Below are positions 42,053-53,275 of a DNA stretch of 64,000 nt, piece by piece. The stretch's first letter is position 1; each line of letters begins with the position of its first letter. Position numbers and translations under genes: made by a program. This stretch comes from Bacteroidales bacterium (GTDB lineage Bacteria; Bacteroidota; Bacteroidia; Bacteroidales; UBA932): positions 1 through 64,000 of the forward strand of contig JAFRUH010000021.1 in NCBI GenBank assembly GCA_017438975.1. Direction: 5' to 3'. The notes below the pieces were generated by a model that searched no databases, had not been told where the DNA came from, and saw only the letters and a program-made list of their open reading frames with translations.

Positions 42053-43885
42053 ATGAAACATCCGTTGAGAAGCAGCGTTACATTCGAAGGAAGGCGTATG
42101 GCCGGCGCCCGGGCCCTTTGGGCGGCCGCGGGCATGAAACCGGAACAGGCCGGCAGGCCCGTGATCGCCGTCGTCAATTCTTTCACGCAGTTCGTCCCTG
42201 GCCATACCCACCTGCATGAGGCCGGCCAGATCGTCAAGGAAGAAATCGCCCGTCTCGGCTGCTATGCGGCCGAATTCGATACCATCGCGGTCGACGACGG
42301 AATCGCGATGGGCCACGACGGCATGCTCTATTCCCTCCCTTCCCGCGAAATCATCGCCGACAGCGTCGAATACATGGTCAATGCCCACAAGGCCGACGCG
42401 ATGGTCTGCATCAGCAACTGCGACAAGATCACCCCGGGTATGCTCATGGCTGCGATGCGTCTGAACATCCCGGCCGTTTTCGTTTCCGGCGGCCCCATGG
42501 AGGCCGGCGTGATGGGCGCTGCGAAACTGGACCTCATCGATGCGATGGTCAAGTCCGCCGATCCATCCCTGAGCGACGGGGAGATTGCGGCGGTCGAAGC
42601 CGCCGCCTGTCCGGGCTGCGGTTGCTGCTCCGGCATGTTCACGGCCAATTCCATGAACTGCCTGACCGAGGCGATCGGGCTTTCCCTTCCCGGGAACGGC
42701 ACCGTTCTCGCCACGCACAAGGCCCGTACGGAACTTTTCCGGAAAGCGGCCCGGGTCATCGTCGCCAATGCGCGGAAGTATTATGAGGAAGGGGACGAGA
42801 GCGTCCTGCCCCGGTCCGTCGCGACCCGCCAGGCCTTTCTCAATGCCATGACCCTCGATATCGCGATGGGCGGCTCGACCAATACGGTCCTGCACCTTCT
42901 GGCCGTCGCGGACGAAGCCGGGGTCGATTTTACGATGGACGATATCGACGCCCTCTCCCGGAAGGTTCCCTGCATCTGCAAGGTCGCTCCGAATACGGCG
43001 AAATATCATATCCAGGACGTAGGCCGCGCCGGCGGCGTCCTGGGCATCCTCGGTTCCCTCGCGGCAGGCGGCCTGGTCGATACCTCAGCCGTCCGGGTCG
43101 ACGGAATGACCCTCGGCGAGGCGCTCCGGAGCTATGACCTGATGTCCCCCGGCTGTACGGACGAAGCCCGGAAACTTTATTTCTGCGCACCCGCGAACCG
43201 GTTCAGTACGCAGCTCGGTTCGCAGGAGACTTATTATGATACCCTCGATACCGACCGTACCGGGGGATGTATCCGGGATCTCGCCCACGCTTATACGCAG
43301 GACGGCGGACTCGCTGTCCTCAAGGGCAACATCGCCCGGTGCGGCTGTGTCGTCAAGACGGCCGGGGTAGACGCTTCGATCTGGAAGTTCAGGGGACCCG
43401 CCCGGGTCTTCGATTCCCAGGAAGCGGCCTGCGAGGGTATCCTCGGCGGAGCCGTCAAGGCGGGCGACGTCGTTGTCATCACGTACGAGGGCCCGAAAGG
43501 TGGGCCGGGCATGCAGGAAATGCTTTATCCGACCTCCTATCTGAAGTCCATGCACCTCGGAAAGGCCTGCGCCCTTCTGACGGACGGCCGTTTCAGCGGC
43601 GGGACTTCAGGCCTGAGCATCGGCCATGTCTCCCCGGAAGCCGCCGCCGGCGGTGAAATCGCCCTTGTCCGGGACGGGGACGTCATATCGATCGACATTC
43701 CCGCCCGGAGTATCGACGTGCTCGTCCCGGAGGAGGAACTCTCCCGGCGCCGGGAGGAAGAACTCCGCCGCGGGGACAAGGCTTTCACGGCTCCCAAACG
43801 AACGAGGAAGGTCTCCAAGAGTCTCAAGGCATATGCAAAAATGGTGAGCTCCGCAGACCGGGGCGCCGTCAGAATCATAGATTGA
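42053..43885 (+). CDS. ilvD: Dihydroxy-acid dehydratase
   Basis: A 610-residue IlvD/Edd-family dehydratase with iron-sulfur ligand regions [12 protein letters not shown] and [19 protein letters not shown], plus [14 protein letters not shown] in the C-terminal half. It converts 2,3-dihydroxy-isovalerate and 2,3-dihydroxy-3-methylvalerate to the 2-keto acids of valine/leucine and isoleucine. First structural gene after the attenuator, with ilvB starting two bases after its stop codon. Confidence 0.97.
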   Translation: MKHPLRSSVTFEGRRMAGARALWAAAGMKPEQAGRPVIAVVNSFTQFVPGHTHLHEAGQIVKEEIARLGCYAAEFDTIAVDDGIAMGHDGMLYSLPSREIIADSVEYMVNAHKADAMVCISNCDKITPGMLMAAMRLNIPAVFVSGGPMEAGVMGAAKLDLIDAMVKSADPSLSDGEIAAVEAAACPGCGCCSGMFTANSMNCLTEAIGLSLPGNGTVLATHKARTELFRKAARVIVANARKYYEEGDESVLPRSVATRQAFLNAMTLDIAMGGSTNTVLHLLAVADEAGVDFTMDDIDALSRKVPCICKVAPNTAKYHIQDVGRAGGVLGILGSLAAGGLVDTSAVRVDGMTLGEALRSYDLMSPGCTDEARKLYFCAPANRFSTQLGSQETYYDTLDTDRTGGCIRDLAHAYTQDGGLAVLKGNIARCGCVVKTAGVDASIWKFRGPARVFDSQEAACEGILGGAVKAGDVVVITYEGPKGGPGMQEMLYPTSYLKSMHLGKACALLTDGRFSGGTSGLSIGHVSPEAAAGGEIALVRDGDVISIDIPARSIDVLVPEEELSRRREEELRRGDKAFTAPKRTRKVSKSLKAYAKMVSSADRGAVRIID

Positions 43886-43886
43886 C

Positions 43887-45596
43887 ATGGAAGAGAAGAT
43901 TACGGGATCGGACGCCCTGTGGCGTTCACTTATCGAAGAAGGGGTGGATACGGTCTTCGGGTATCCCGGCGGCCAGATCATGCCCGTTTACGACCGCCAT
44001 TGCGACTATGCGGACAAGATCCGTCACATCCTGGTCCGCCACGAACAGGGCGCAATCCACGCCGCCCAGGGTTATGCGCGTATCAAGGGACGGCCGGGCG
44101 TCGTCCTGGTCACTTCCGGACCGGGCGCGACCAATGTCGTGACGGGTGTCGCAGATGCGATGACCGATTCGACCCCGATCGTGGTCATTTCCGGACAGGT
44201 TCCCTCCGGCGCCCTCGGAACCGATGCGTTCCAGGAAGCGGACGTCATCGGCCTGACGGCCCCGATCACCAAATGGAACTATCAGATCCGCCGGCCCGAA
44301 GAGGTCGGTTGGGCGATCGCCCGCGCGTTCTACATCGCCCGGACCGGCCGTCCCGGGCCCGTCGTCCTGGACTTCACCAAGGACGCCCAGGTCGGCCTGA
44401 CGGATTTCCGGTACGAGCCTTGCCAGTTCATCCGGAGCTATGTTCCCGATCCGTCCCCGTCCGAACAGATGGTCGAAAAGGCGGCGCACATGCTGGACGA
44501 AGCCGAGCGGCCGTTCTGCGTCTTCGGACAGGGCGTGACGATCAGCGGTGCGGAAAAGGAACTGGCGGAATTCCTCTCCAAGGGAGATATTCCCGCCGGC
44601 TCGACCCTCCTCGGCCTGAGCGCCCTCCCGTCCGGCTTCCCGCTGTACCGGGGAATGATCGGCATGCACGGAAACGTAGCCCCGAATATCCTTACCAATG
44701 AATGCGACGTACTCATCGCCGTCGGGATGCGGTTCGACGACCGGGTGACCGGCACCGTTTCGACCTATGCCAGGCAGGCGAAGGTCATCCATATCGATAT
44801 CGACAAGTCCGAACTCGGCAAGATCATCACTCCCGAGGTCGCCCTCCGCGGGGATGCACGAGAGGTCCTTGCCCGGCTGACCCGGAAGATGCAGCCCCGG
44901 AAGCGGAGCGAATGGACCCGGGCCCATCTCCGCTGCGAGAGCGTCGAGAAAGAGAAGGTGATCGACCCCGAGGTCCATCCCGGGAGCGGCTTCCTGAAAA
45001 TGGGAGAGGTCGTCGACAGGGTCGCGGAAGCGACTGGAGGGAAGGCGGTTATCGTAACCGATGTCGGGCAGAACCAGATGATGGCCGCCCGCTATTCCCG
45101 CTTCGCCAGGTCGCGGAGCTTCCTCTCTTCCGGAGGCCTCGGGACCATGGGCTTCGGCCTTCCCGCCGCCATCGGCGCCAAGGTCGCGGATCCCGGCCGG
45201 GAGGTCTGCCTCTTCGTTGGGGACGGCGGTATCCAGATGACCCTCCAGGAATTCGGGACGATCATGCAGGACGGCATCGGCGTCAAGATGATCCTCCTGA
45301 ACAACAACTGGCTCGGCAATGTCCGCCAGTGGCAGGAACTCTTCTTCAAGGAGCGCTATTCCCAGACCCGGATGCTCAATCCGGATTACGGGATGATCGC
45401 GTCAGCCTACGGGATTCCGTCCCGCATCGTGAAGGATCGTTCCGAACTCGACGGCGCCCTCCGGGAGATGCTGTCCACGGACCGGCCTTTCCTGCTCGAC
45501 GTCCATGTCGAGGAGGAGGGGATGGTCATGCCGATGATCCCGCCGGGAAAGGGAATCCACGAAATCATGCTTACGGAAAATGAATGGTTCAGCTGA
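43887..45596 (+). CDS. ilvB: Acetolactate synthase large (catalytic) subunit
   Basis: A 569-residue TPP/FAD enzyme: FGYPGGQIMPVYD, catalytic Glu in HEQGAIHAAQGYAR, and the TPP-Mg motif GDGGIQMTLQEFGT...NNNWLG. It forms 2-acetolactate from two pyruvates or 2-aceto-2-hydroxybutyrate from pyruvate and 2-oxobutyrate. The small subunit gene starts one base after its stop, as expected for a two-subunit enzyme. Confidence 0.97.
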   Translation: MEEKITGSDALWRSLIEEGVDTVFGYPGGQIMPVYDRHCDYADKIRHILVRHEQGAIHAAQGYARIKGRPGVVLVTSGPGATNVVTGVADAMTDSTPIVVISGQVPSGALGTDAFQEADVIGLTAPITKWNYQIRRPEEVGWAIARAFYIARTGRPGPVVLDFTKDAQVGLTDFRYEPCQFIRSYVPDPSPSEQMVEKAAHMLDEAERPFCVFGQGVTISGAEKELAEFLSKGDIPAGSTLLGLSALPSGFPLYRGMIGMHGNVAPNILTNECDVLIAVGMRFDDRVTGTVSTYARQAKVIHIDIDKSELGKIITPEVALRGDAREVLARLTRKMQPRKRSEWTRAHLRCESVEKEKVIDPEVHPGSGFLKMGEVVDRVAEATGGKAVIVTDVGQNQMMAARYSRFARSRSFLSSGGLGTMGFGLPAAIGAKVADPGREVCLFVGDGGIQMTLQEFGTIMQDGIGVKMILLNNNWLGNVRQWQELFFKERYSQTRMLNPDYGMIASAYGIPSRIVKDRSELDGALREMLSTDRPFLLDVHVEEEGMVMPMIPPGKGIHEIMLTENEWFS

Positions 45597-45597
45597 T

Positions 45598-46155
45598 ATG
45601 GAAAACGAAGAAATAAAGGAATATACGGTTCTTATCTATACCGAGAACGAAATCGGCCTCCTCTCCCAGATATCCAATGTCTTCACGAGGCGGAGCCTGA
45701 GCATCTGGAGCATGTCGGCGGGAGCGACCGCCCACGAGGGCGTGCACAATATCACCATCGTGACCGAAGGCACCGAACGGAAGGTCCGGCAGGCCGCCGA
45801 GCAGATCGAAAAGAGGGTCGACGTCATCAAGGTCTTCTTCTACACCGATGACAAGATCGTCTACCGCGAGCTGGCGCTCTACAAGATATCGACGGAACGC
45901 TTCCTCGGCTGCAACGACATCGAAGGGCTCCTCTCCCGCTACGGGGCGAGGATCGTCGAGATGAACCGGAAGTTCACGGTCATCCAGAAGACCGGCTATA
46001 CCGAGGAAACCCAGGCCCTCTACGATGAACTCGAGCCTTTCGGCATCCTCCAGTTCATCCGTTCCGGCCGGATCGCCGTCTCGCGGGCTGTCCAGGAGCC
46101 CGTCTTCAAATTCCTGGAAAAACGGGAAAAAGCAAGGAAACAACTAAACAAATAA
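45598..46155 (+). CDS. ilvN: Acetolactate synthase small (regulatory) subunit
   Basis: A 185-residue protein with an N-terminal ACT domain (about 8-80: YTVLIYTENEIGLLSQISNV, SAGATAHEGVHNITIV) and a C-terminal ALS-small domain. It activates IlvB and confers valine feedback in homologues. An in-frame ATG six codons upstream, inside ilvB, is less likely; the start at 45598 gives MENEEIKEYTVLIY one base after the ilvB stop. Confidence 0.94.
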   Translation: MENEEIKEYTVLIYTENEIGLLSQISNVFTRRSLSIWSMSAGATAHEGVHNITIVTEGTERKVRQAAEQIEKRVDVIKVFFYTDDKIVYRELALYKISTERFLGCNDIEGLLSRYGARIVEMNRKFTVIQKTGYTEETQALYDELEPFGILQFIRSGRIAVSRAVQEPVFKFLEKREKARKQLNK

Positions 46156-46163
46156 TTATCATT

Positions 46164-47204
46164 ATGGCAATCATCAATTTCGGCGGAGTGGACGAGAACG
46201 TCGTCACCCGTGATGAATTCCCCCTCGAGAAAGCACGCGAGGTACTCAAGAATGAAACCATCGCCGTCATCGGTTACGGTGTTCAGGGACCCGGACAGTC
46301 CCTCAATCTGAGGGACAACGGTTTCAAGGTCATCGTAGGCCAGCGGAAAGGCAAGACCTATGACAAGGCGGTCGCGGACGGCTGGGTCCCCGGCGAGACC
46401 CTTTTCGAGATCGAAGAGGCCTGCAAGCGGGGCACCATCATCCAGTATCTGGTTTCAGACGCGGCCCAGATCGAGGTCTGGCCGACCGTCAAAAAGCACC
46501 TGACCCCGGGAAAGGCCCTCTATTTCTCCCACGGGTTCGGCATTACCTACAATGACCGGACGGGCATCGTCCCGCCGAAGGACGTGGATGTCATCATGGT
46601 CGCACCGAAGGGCTCGGGCACCTCTCTCCGGAGGCTCTTCCTGCAGGGCCGCGGCGTCAACTCCTCCTATGCGGTCTGGCAGGATGCGACGGGACGCGCC
46701 CTCGAGCGCACCCTCGCCCTCGGAATCGGCGTCGGCTCGGGCTACCTCTTCGAGACGGATTTCAAGCGGGAGGTCTATTCGGACCTGACCGGCGAGCGCG
46801 GAACCCTGATGGGAGCCATCCAGGGCATCCTCCTGGCCCAGTATGAGGTCCTTCGGGCCCATGGCCATTCGCCGTCCGAGGCCTTCAACGAGACCGTCGA
46901 GGAACTGACCCAGTCCCTGATGCCGCTCTTCGCAGAGAAAGGTATGGACTGGATGTACGCCAACTGCTCGACGACCGCCCAGCGGGGCGCCCTCGACTGG
47001 ATGGGACCTTTCCACGATGCGACGAAACCCGTGTTCGAGAAACTCTACGAGAGTGTCGCCAGCGGCAAGGAAGCCCAGATTTCTATCGACTCCAACTCCA
47101 AGCCCAACTACCGGGAAGGCCTTGAAAAGGAACTGAAGGCCCTTCGCGACAGCGAACTCTGGCGTACCGGCGCGGCCGTCCGTGAACTCCGTCCGGAAAA
47201 GTAG
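46164..47204 (+). CDS. ilvC: Ketol-acid reductoisomerase
   Basis: A 346-residue class I-length KARI: NAD(P) fold [20 protein letters not shown], phosphate-binding loop [12 protein letters not shown] (Arg/Lys suggest NADPH), [15 protein letters not shown] and the Mg-binding region with [16 protein letters not shown]. It isomerises and reduces acetolactate or acetohydroxybutyrate. Located eight bases after ilvN and four before leuA. Confidence 0.97.
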   Translation: MAIINFGGVDENVVTRDEFPLEKAREVLKNETIAVIGYGVQGPGQSLNLRDNGFKVIVGQRKGKTYDKAVADGWVPGETLFEIEEACKRGTIIQYLVSDAAQIEVWPTVKKHLTPGKALYFSHGFGITYNDRTGIVPPKDVDVIMVAPKGSGTSLRRLFLQGRGVNSSYAVWQDATGRALERTLALGIGVGSGYLFETDFKREVYSDLTGERGTLMGAIQGILLAQYEVLRAHGHSPSEAFNETVEELTQSLMPLFAEKGMDWMYANCSTTAQRGALDWMGPFHDATKPVFEKLYESVASGKEAQISIDSNSKPNYREGLEKELKALRDSELWRTGAAVRELRPEK

Positions 47205-47208
47205 CGGT

Positions 47209-48699
47209 ATGGCGGACAAGGTCTATATTTTCGACACGACGCTCCGCGACGGGGAACAGGTGCCCGGATGCCAGCTCAACACGGTTGAGAAAATCCAGGT
47301 GGCCAAATCGCTGGAGCTGCTCGGCGTCGATGTGCTCGAGGCGGGATTCCCCGTTTCGAGTCCCGGCGACTTCAACTCGGTCGTCGAGATATCGAAGGCT
47401 GTGACCTGGCCGGTCATCTGTGCGCTGACCCGTGCGGTGGAAAAGGATATCGACGTCGCCGCCGATGCCCTGAAATATGCCCGCCGCAAGCGGATCCATA
47501 CGGGGATCGGGACGTCCGACTACCATATCCGGTACAAGTTCTCTTCGACCCGCGAGGAAATCCTCGAGCGGGCGGTGAGGGCCGTCAAGTATGCCAAGCG
47601 GTACGTGGAGGATGTGGAATTCTACGCCGAGGACGCCGGACGGACCGAAAACGAGTACCTTGCCAGGGTCGTGGAAGCGGTCATCAAGGCGGGAGCCACG
47701 GTCGTCAACATCCCCGACACGACGGGCTACTGCCTCCCGGAAGAGTACGGTGCAAAGATCAAGTATCTCTGCGACCATGTCGACGGGATTGAGAACGCCA
47801 TTATTTCGACCCACTGCCACAACGACCTCGGGATGGCGACGGCCAACACCATGGCCGGTCTGCTGAACGGGGCACGGCAGTGCGAAGTGACGATCAACGG
47901 CATCGGTGAGCGGGCGGGAAATACGGCCCTCGAGGAGATTGCGATGATCCTTCGTTCCCATAAGGACATCGACCTCGAGACGACCATCAACACCCAGCGG
48001 ATCTATCCCCTGAGCCGGATGGTCTCCGGCCTGATGAACATGCCCGTCCAGCCGAACAAGGCGATCGTCGGAAAGAATGCCTTCGCCCATTCCTCGGGCA
48101 TCCACCAGGACGGTGTCCTGAAGGATACCAGCACCTATGAGATCATCGACCCGAAGGACGTCGGCATCGACGCCAATTCGATCGTCCTGACGGCCCGGAG
48201 CGGCCACGCGGCCCTCAAGTTCCGGCTCAAGAGCTTGGGCGTCAACCTCTCCGACGAGAAACTGGACCATGTCTACGAGGACTTCCTCCGGCTTGCCGAC
48301 AAGAAGAAGGTCCTGCACGACGACGACATCCTGATGCTGGCCGGGGCGGACCGGGCCCACGACCGCCATATCAAGGTCGACTGGCTGCAGGCGACGAGCG
48401 GCATCGGAATGAAACCGGTCGCCTCGATCGGGCTGGACATCTCCGGGGAGAAATTCGAGGCGGCGGCGACCGGAAACGGTCCCGTCGATGCGGCGATCAA
48501 CGCCCTCCGCCAGATTATCCGGCGTCATGTGACGATCAATGAATTCACCATCCAGGGGGTTACCAAGGGCTCTGACGACTGCTGCAAGGTCCATATGCAG
48601 GTCGAGAGCGAGGGACGCCTCTATTACGGCTTCGGCGCCAGCACGGATATCGTGACGGCCTCGATCGAAGCCTATGTGGACTGTATCAATAAAATGTAA
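47209..48699 (+). CDS. leuA: 2-Isopropylmalate synthase
   Basis: A 496-residue enzyme: [16 protein letters not shown] (metal/substrate site), [24 protein letters not shown] (His ligands), [13 protein letters not shown], and a C-terminal LeuA dimer/allosteric domain (about 385-496) expected to bind leucine. It condenses 2-ketoisovalerate with acetyl-CoA, the first leucine-specific step. The ATG at 47209 gives [15 protein letters not shown]; an earlier in-frame ATG lies within ilvC. Confidence 0.95.
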   Translation: MADKVYIFDTTLRDGEQVPGCQLNTVEKIQVAKSLELLGVDVLEAGFPVSSPGDFNSVVEISKAVTWPVICALTRAVEKDIDVAADALKYARRKRIHTGIGTSDYHIRYKFSSTREEILERAVRAVKYAKRYVEDVEFYAEDAGRTENEYLARVVEAVIKAGATVVNIPDTTGYCLPEEYGAKIKYLCDHVDGIENAIISTHCHNDLGMATANTMAGLLNGARQCEVTINGIGERAGNTALEEIAMILRSHKDIDLETTINTQRIYPLSRMVSGLMNMPVQPNKAIVGKNAFAHSSGIHQDGVLKDTSTYEIIDPKDVGIDANSIVLTARSGHAALKFRLKSLGVNLSDEKLDHVYEDFLRLADKKKVLHDDDILMLAGADRAHDRHIKVDWLQATSGIGMKPVASIGLDISGEKFEAAATGNGPVDAAINALRQIIRRHVTINEFTIQGVTKGSDDCCKVHMQVESEGRLYYGFGASTDIVTASIEAYVDCINKM

Positions 48700-48701
48700 C
48701 G

Positions 48702-50096
48702 ATGAATACCCTGTTTGACAAGATCTGGGACGCCCATATCGTCCAGAAGGTGGAAGGAGGACCGGACCAGCTCTACATCGACCGGCTCTATTGCCACGAA
48801 GTGACGAGCCCGCAGGCCTTCGACGGCCTGCGGAAACGCGGGATCCGCTGCCTCCGTCCGGAGAAGATCTTCTGCATGCCGGACCACAACACCCCGACCC
48901 ACGACCAGGACAAGCCCATCGCGGATCCGGTCTCCCGGAAGCAGGTCGATACCCTGTCGGAGAATGTCGCCGAATTCGGCCTCACCCACTATGGGATGAA
49001 CGATCCCCGGAACGGGATCATCCATGTGGTCGGGCCCGAGCGCGGACTTTCCCTCCCGGGTATGACGATCGTCTGCGGCGATTCCCATACCTCGACCCAC
49101 GGGGCCGTCGGAGCCCTGGCTTTCGGAATCGGCACGAGCGAAGTGGAGATGGTCCTCGCCTCGCAGTGCATCCTGCAGGCGAAACCCAAATCGATGCGGA
49201 TCCGCATCGAAGGGGCTCTCGGAAAGGGTGTGACGGCCAAGGACGTCGCCCTCTTCCTGATGAGCCGCCTGACCACTTCCGGAGCGACAGGCTATTTCGT
49301 CGAATACGCCGGAGCAGTCGTCCGCGACCTCTCCATGGAAGGCCGCCTGACCCTCTGCAACCTGTCCATCGAGATGGGCGCCCGGGGCGGTTTCGTGGCG
49401 CCCGACGAGAAAACGTTCGCCTATCTGAAAGGACGTCCCCATGCCCCTGCGGGAGAAGAGTGGGAGCGCAGCGTCGCCTATTGGAAGACCCTCCGGAGCG
49501 GGGACGACGCGGTCTTTGACCGGGAAGTCGTCTTCGACGGGGCGGAGATCGAACCGATGATCACTTACGGCACGAATCCCGGCATGGGCGTTGCGATCAC
49601 CGGCACGGTCCCTTCCCTCGACCGGATTCCCGCGGAAGGGCAGCCTTCTTTCCTCAAGTCCCTCAGGTACATGGACTTCCATCCCGGAGAGGAACTGATC
49701 GGGAAGGCGGTGGACTATGTGTTCCTCGGCGCCTGTACGAACGGGCGGATCGAGGACTTCCGCGCTTTCGCATCCATCGCGGCCGGACGGCACAAGGCTC
49801 CCGGGATCACCGCCTGGCTCGTACCCGGCTCCTGGGAAGTCCGCCGGCAGATCGCGGAAGAGGGACTCGACCGGGTCCTGGAGGAGGCCGGCTTCGAAAT
49901 CCGGCAGCCCGGATGTTCCGCCTGCCTCGCCATGAACGATGATAAGATTCCGCCCGGAAAGTATTGCGTATCAACGAGCAACCGCAATTTCGAGGGTCGC
50001 CAGGGGCCACTGTCCCGGACCCTTCTCGCGAGCCCGCTCACCGCTGCTGCCGCGGCCGTCACCGGAGTCGTCACTGATCCAAGAACCTTGTTATGA
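48702..50096 (+). CDS. leuC: 3-Isopropylmalate dehydratase large subunit
   Basis: A 464-residue aconitase-family subunit: [33 protein letters not shown], and 4Fe-4S ligands in [11 protein letters not shown] and [11 protein letters not shown]. With LeuD it isomerises 2- to 3-isopropylmalate, and in citramalate routes also citramalate to beta-methylmalate. Two bases follow leuA; overlaps leuD by four bases. Confidence 0.97.
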   Translation: MNTLFDKIWDAHIVQKVEGGPDQLYIDRLYCHEVTSPQAFDGLRKRGIRCLRPEKIFCMPDHNTPTHDQDKPIADPVSRKQVDTLSENVAEFGLTHYGMNDPRNGIIHVVGPERGLSLPGMTIVCGDSHTSTHGAVGALAFGIGTSEVEMVLASQCILQAKPKSMRIRIEGALGKGVTAKDVALFLMSRLTTSGATGYFVEYAGAVVRDLSMEGRLTLCNLSIEMGARGGFVAPDEKTFAYLKGRPHAPAGEEWERSVAYWKTLRSGDDAVFDREVVFDGAEIEPMITYGTNPGMGVAITGTVPSLDRIPAEGQPSFLKSLRYMDFHPGEELIGKAVDYVFLGACTNGRIEDFRAFASIAAGRHKAPGITAWLVPGSWEVRRQIAEEGLDRVLEEAGFEIRQPGCSACLAMNDDKIPPGKYCVSTSNRNFEGRQGPLSRTLLASPLTAAAAAVTGVVTDPRTLL

Positions 50097-50683
50097 AACA
50101 GAAATTCAATATCATCGAATCGACCTGCGTGCCCCTTCCCCTCGAGAATGTGGACACGGACCAGATCATACCCGCCCGCTTCCTGAAGGCGACGACCCGC
50201 GACGAGCGGTTTTTCGGCGAGAACCTGTTCCGCGACTGGCGTTACAACAGCGACGGAACCCCCAATCCCGGATTCGTCCTCAACGACCCCCGGTACGGCG
50301 GGGAAATCCTTGTCGCGGGGAAGAACTTCGGTTCTGGCTCCAGCCGTGAACATGCCGCCTGGGCCATCGCCGGCTACGGATTCAGGGTCGTGATCTCCAG
50401 CTTCTTCGCGGATATCCACAAGAATAACGAACTCAACAATTTCGTGCTGCCGGTCGTTGTTTCCGAGGATTTCCTGCAGGAGATCTTCGCCGCCGTCCGG
50501 GAAGACCCGTCCGTGAAGGTGAGGGTGGACGTCCCCGCCCAGACCGTGACCCTGCTCTCCACCGGGCGGAGCGAGTCCTTCGAACTGAACCCTTATAAGA
50601 AATACTGTCTGATGAACGCGCTGGACGATATCGATTATCTCCTCCTGCAGAAAGACAAGATCGAAGCCTACGAAAACCGATGA
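50093..50683 (+). CDS. leuD: 3-Isopropylmalate dehydratase small subunit
   Basis: A 196-residue swivel-domain subunit: [18 protein letters not shown] and [17 protein letters not shown]. Both ends overlap neighbours by ATGA (leuC upstream, the citramalate synthase-like gene downstream), indicating coupled translation. Confidence 0.97.
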   Translation: MKQKFNIIESTCVPLPLENVDTDQIIPARFLKATTRDERFFGENLFRDWRYNSDGTPNPGFVLNDPRYGGEILVAGKNFGSGSSREHAAWAIAGYGFRVVISSFFADIHKNNELNNFVLPVVVSEDFLQEIFAAVREDPSVKVRVDVPAQTVTLLSTGRSESFELNPYKKYCLMNALDDIDYLLLQKDKIEAYENR

Positions 50684-52200
50684 TTGAAATCTTGGATACG
50701 ACCCTCCGGGACGGGGAACAGACCGCCGGCGTATCGTTCAATGCGGACGAGAAACTGGCCATCGCGCGCCTGCTCCTGGAGGAACTGAAAGTCGACCGGA
50801 TCGAGGTCGGTTCCGCCCGCGTGTCCGTCGGGGAGAAGGACGCCTTCGCGAAAATCTGCGCCTGGGCCTCCACCTGCGGCCATGCCGGACAGGTCGAAGC
50901 CCTGGGATTCGTGGACGGGGGAGCGTCGATCGAGTGGATCGCCTCTTCGGGCGGCAAGGTCATGAACCTGCTCGCGAAGGGCTCCCTCCGCCATCTCGAG
51001 GGTCAGCTCCGGAAGACCCCGCAGGAGCATCTGGACGATATCCTCCGGGATTTGAAAAAAGCCCGTTCCAAGGGCCTCGAGGTCAATGTCTACCTCGAAG
51101 ACTGGTCCAACGGGATGGCCGATTCCCCGGACTATGTCCATTTTCTCGTGGACGCCCTGAAAGAGACTTCCGTGAAACGGATCATGCTCCCGGATACCCT
51201 CGGGATCCTCAATCCCCGCCGGACTGCCGCCTTCTGCAGCGAAATGACCGGCCGCTACCCCGGGGTCCGTTTCGATTTCCACGCCCACAACGACTACGGC
51301 CTCGCCGTGGCGAATGTCTATGAGGCCGTCCTCGCCGGCGTGCAGGGGATCCATGTGACCGTCAACGGACTCGGTGAACGGACCGGGAACCTGTCGGTCG
51401 CCGGTGCGGTCGGCATCCTGAACGATCACCTTCATGCCCCCAACAACCTGGACGAGAGCAAGCTCATGCATGTCTGCCGCTATGTGGAGACGATTTCCGG
51501 GGTCCGGATTCCTGCGAACAGCCCCCTCGTCGGTGAGTTCGCCTTCACGCAGACGAGCGGAGTCCATGCCGACGGGGACAAGAAGGGAGGACTCTACCAG
51601 AGCGCCCTCCAGCCCGAACGCTTCGGCCGGCACCGGACTTACGCCCTCGGCAAGACCAGCGGGAAGGCCAATATCATGAAGAACCTGGAGGAACTCGGAA
51701 TCAGCCTGACGCCCGACCAGATGAAAATCGTGACTGCACGCGTCGTGGAACTCGGAGACAAGAAACAGAGCCTTTCCCCTGAAGACCTTCCGTTCATCAT
51801 CGCGGATGTGCTGAAGGGCGATTTCTCGGCGGCCCCCGACCGGATCAAGATCGTCAATTACGGTCTCCAGCTGACCCGGGGCATGCGCCCTGTGGCCAAC
51901 CTGAGGATCGATATCGAAGGAAAGGAATATGAGGAATCCGCCTCCGGAGACGGCCAGTACGACGCTTTCATGAAAGCCCTCTGGAAGATCTACGACCGCC
52001 TCGGGAAACATCATCCGAAACTGACCGACTATGCGGTCAAGATCCCGCCCGGAGGAAAGACCGACGCCCTTGTCGAAACGACGATCCAATGGGACCAGGA
52101 CAGCCGTTCCTTCAAGACCCGCGGAATTGACTCCGACCAGACGGAAGCGGCCATCAAAGCGACTCTCAAGATGTTGAATATCATAGAAAACCAGCAATAA
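50680..52200 (+). CDS. Second LeuA-like synthase, probable (R)-citramalate synthase
   Basis: A 506-residue DRE-TIM enzyme: [54 protein letters not shown], and a C-terminal LeuA-type allosteric domain (about 385-500). It differs clearly from the LeuA encoded earlier in the operon (e.g. [14 protein letters not shown]-like region and [12 protein letters not shown] instead of the LeuA equivalents). Similar second synthases sit in leu clusters of Bacteroides and are annotated only as isopropylmalate/homocitrate synthase family. The position between leuD and leuB, and the absence of ilvA, favour citramalate synthase (pyruvate + acetyl-CoA), feeding LeuCD and LeuB to 2-oxobutyrate. Substrate specificity remains unproven. 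Confidence 0.72.
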   Translation: MIEILDTTLRDGEQTAGVSFNADEKLAIARLLLEELKVDRIEVGSARVSVGEKDAFAKICAWASTCGHAGQVEALGFVDGGASIEWIASSGGKVMNLLAKGSLRHLEGQLRKTPQEHLDDILRDLKKARSKGLEVNVYLEDWSNGMADSPDYVHFLVDALKETSVKRIMLPDTLGILNPRRTAAFCSEMTGRYPGVRFDFHAHNDYGLAVANVYEAVLAGVQGIHVTVNGLGERTGNLSVAGAVGILNDHLHAPNNLDESKLMHVCRYVETISGVRIPANSPLVGEFAFTQTSGVHADGDKKGGLYQSALQPERFGRHRTYALGKTSGKANIMKNLEELGISLTPDQMKIVTARVVELGDKKQSLSPEDLPFIIADVLKGDFSAAPDRIKIVNYGLQLTRGMRPVANLRIDIEGKEYEESASGDGQYDAFMKALWKIYDRLGKHHPKLTDYAVKIPPGGKTDALVETTIQWDQDSRSFKTRGIDSDQTEAAIKATLKMLNIIENQQ

Positions 52201-53264
52201 TGAAACTCAAAATCGCGAAACTCCCGGGAGACGGCATCGGACCGGAAGTCGTAGAGCAGGCCGTCAAGGCCGTCGATGCCGTATGCCGCCGGTTCGGCCA
52301 CGAAGCGACGTACTCTTTCGGATATGTGGGCGCCGTCGCCATCGACCATTGCGGGGATCCGTATCCCGACGAGACCCATGCCATCTGCATGGACAGCGAC
52401 GCGGTCCTTTTCGGGGCTGTCGGCGACCCCCGATTCGACAATGACCCGACGGCGAAGGTCCGTCCCGAACAGGGGCTCCTCGCCATCCGGAAGAAACTCG
52501 GCCTTTTCGCCAACCTCCGCCCGGTCGAAACCTTCAAGTCCCTGGTCGGGAAATCTCCCCTGAAGACCGAACTGGTCGACGGTGCAGACTTTCTCTGCGT
52601 CCGGGAACTGACGGGAGGCATGTATTTCGGCGACCGCGGCCGGAAAGACGGGGGAGATACGGCTTTCGACACCTGCATTTATTCCCGTTTTGAGATTGAG
52701 CGGATCCTTTCGCTGGCCTTCGACTATGCGATGCGCCGCCGCCGTCACCTGACCGTCGTCGACAAGGCCAACATCCTCGAGACCTCGCGCCTCTGGCGTC
52801 AGATCGCCCGGGAAATGGCCCCGAAATATCCGGAAGTCGAGGTGGATTACATGTACGTCGACAATGCGGCGATGCAGCTGATCCGCTGTCCGAAGGCCTT
52901 CGACGTCATCGTGACCGAAAACACCTTCGGGGATATCCTGACCGATGAGGCGAGCTGCATCTCCGGGTCCATGGGCCTTCTGGCCTCCGCTTCGGTCGGT
53001 GCCCATACCTCCCTTTTCGAGCCGATCCACGGATCCTACCCGCAGGCGGCCGGCAAGAATATCGCCAACCCTGTCGCCGCAATCCTGAGCGCAGCCATGA
53101 TGTTCGAGTATTCGTTCGGTCTCATGGAAGAAGGCGCCGCCATCCGGAAAGCCGTTTCCGCTTCGATCGACAAGGGAATCGTCACGGAGGACCTCGCCGC
53201 CGGCGGAAAGGCATACTCCACCTCCGAAGTCGGCGACTGGATCGCCGCAGCCATTGAGTCATAA
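52200..53264 (+). CDS. leuB: 3-Isopropylmalate dehydrogenase
   Basis: A 354-residue beta-decarboxylating dehydrogenase: [55 protein letters not shown] and [14 protein letters not shown]. It oxidises and decarboxylates 3-isopropylmalate (and in the citramalate route 3-methylmalate to 2-oxobutyrate). The start codon shares one base with the stop of the preceding gene (TAATG). Confidence 0.96.
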   Translation: MKLKIAKLPGDGIGPEVVEQAVKAVDAVCRRFGHEATYSFGYVGAVAIDHCGDPYPDETHAICMDSDAVLFGAVGDPRFDNDPTAKVRPEQGLLAIRKKLGLFANLRPVETFKSLVGKSPLKTELVDGADFLCVRELTGGMYFGDRGRKDGGDTAFDTCIYSRFEIERILSLAFDYAMRRRRHLTVVDKANILETSRLWRQIAREMAPKYPEVEVDYMYVDNAAMQLIRCPKAFDVIVTENTFGDILTDEASCISGSMGLLASASVGAHTSLFEPIHGSYPQAAGKNIANPVAAILSAAMMFEYSFGLMEEGAAIRKAVSASIDKGIVTEDLAAGGKAYSTSEVGDWIAAAIES

Positions 53265-53275
53265 CCTGAAATTCC

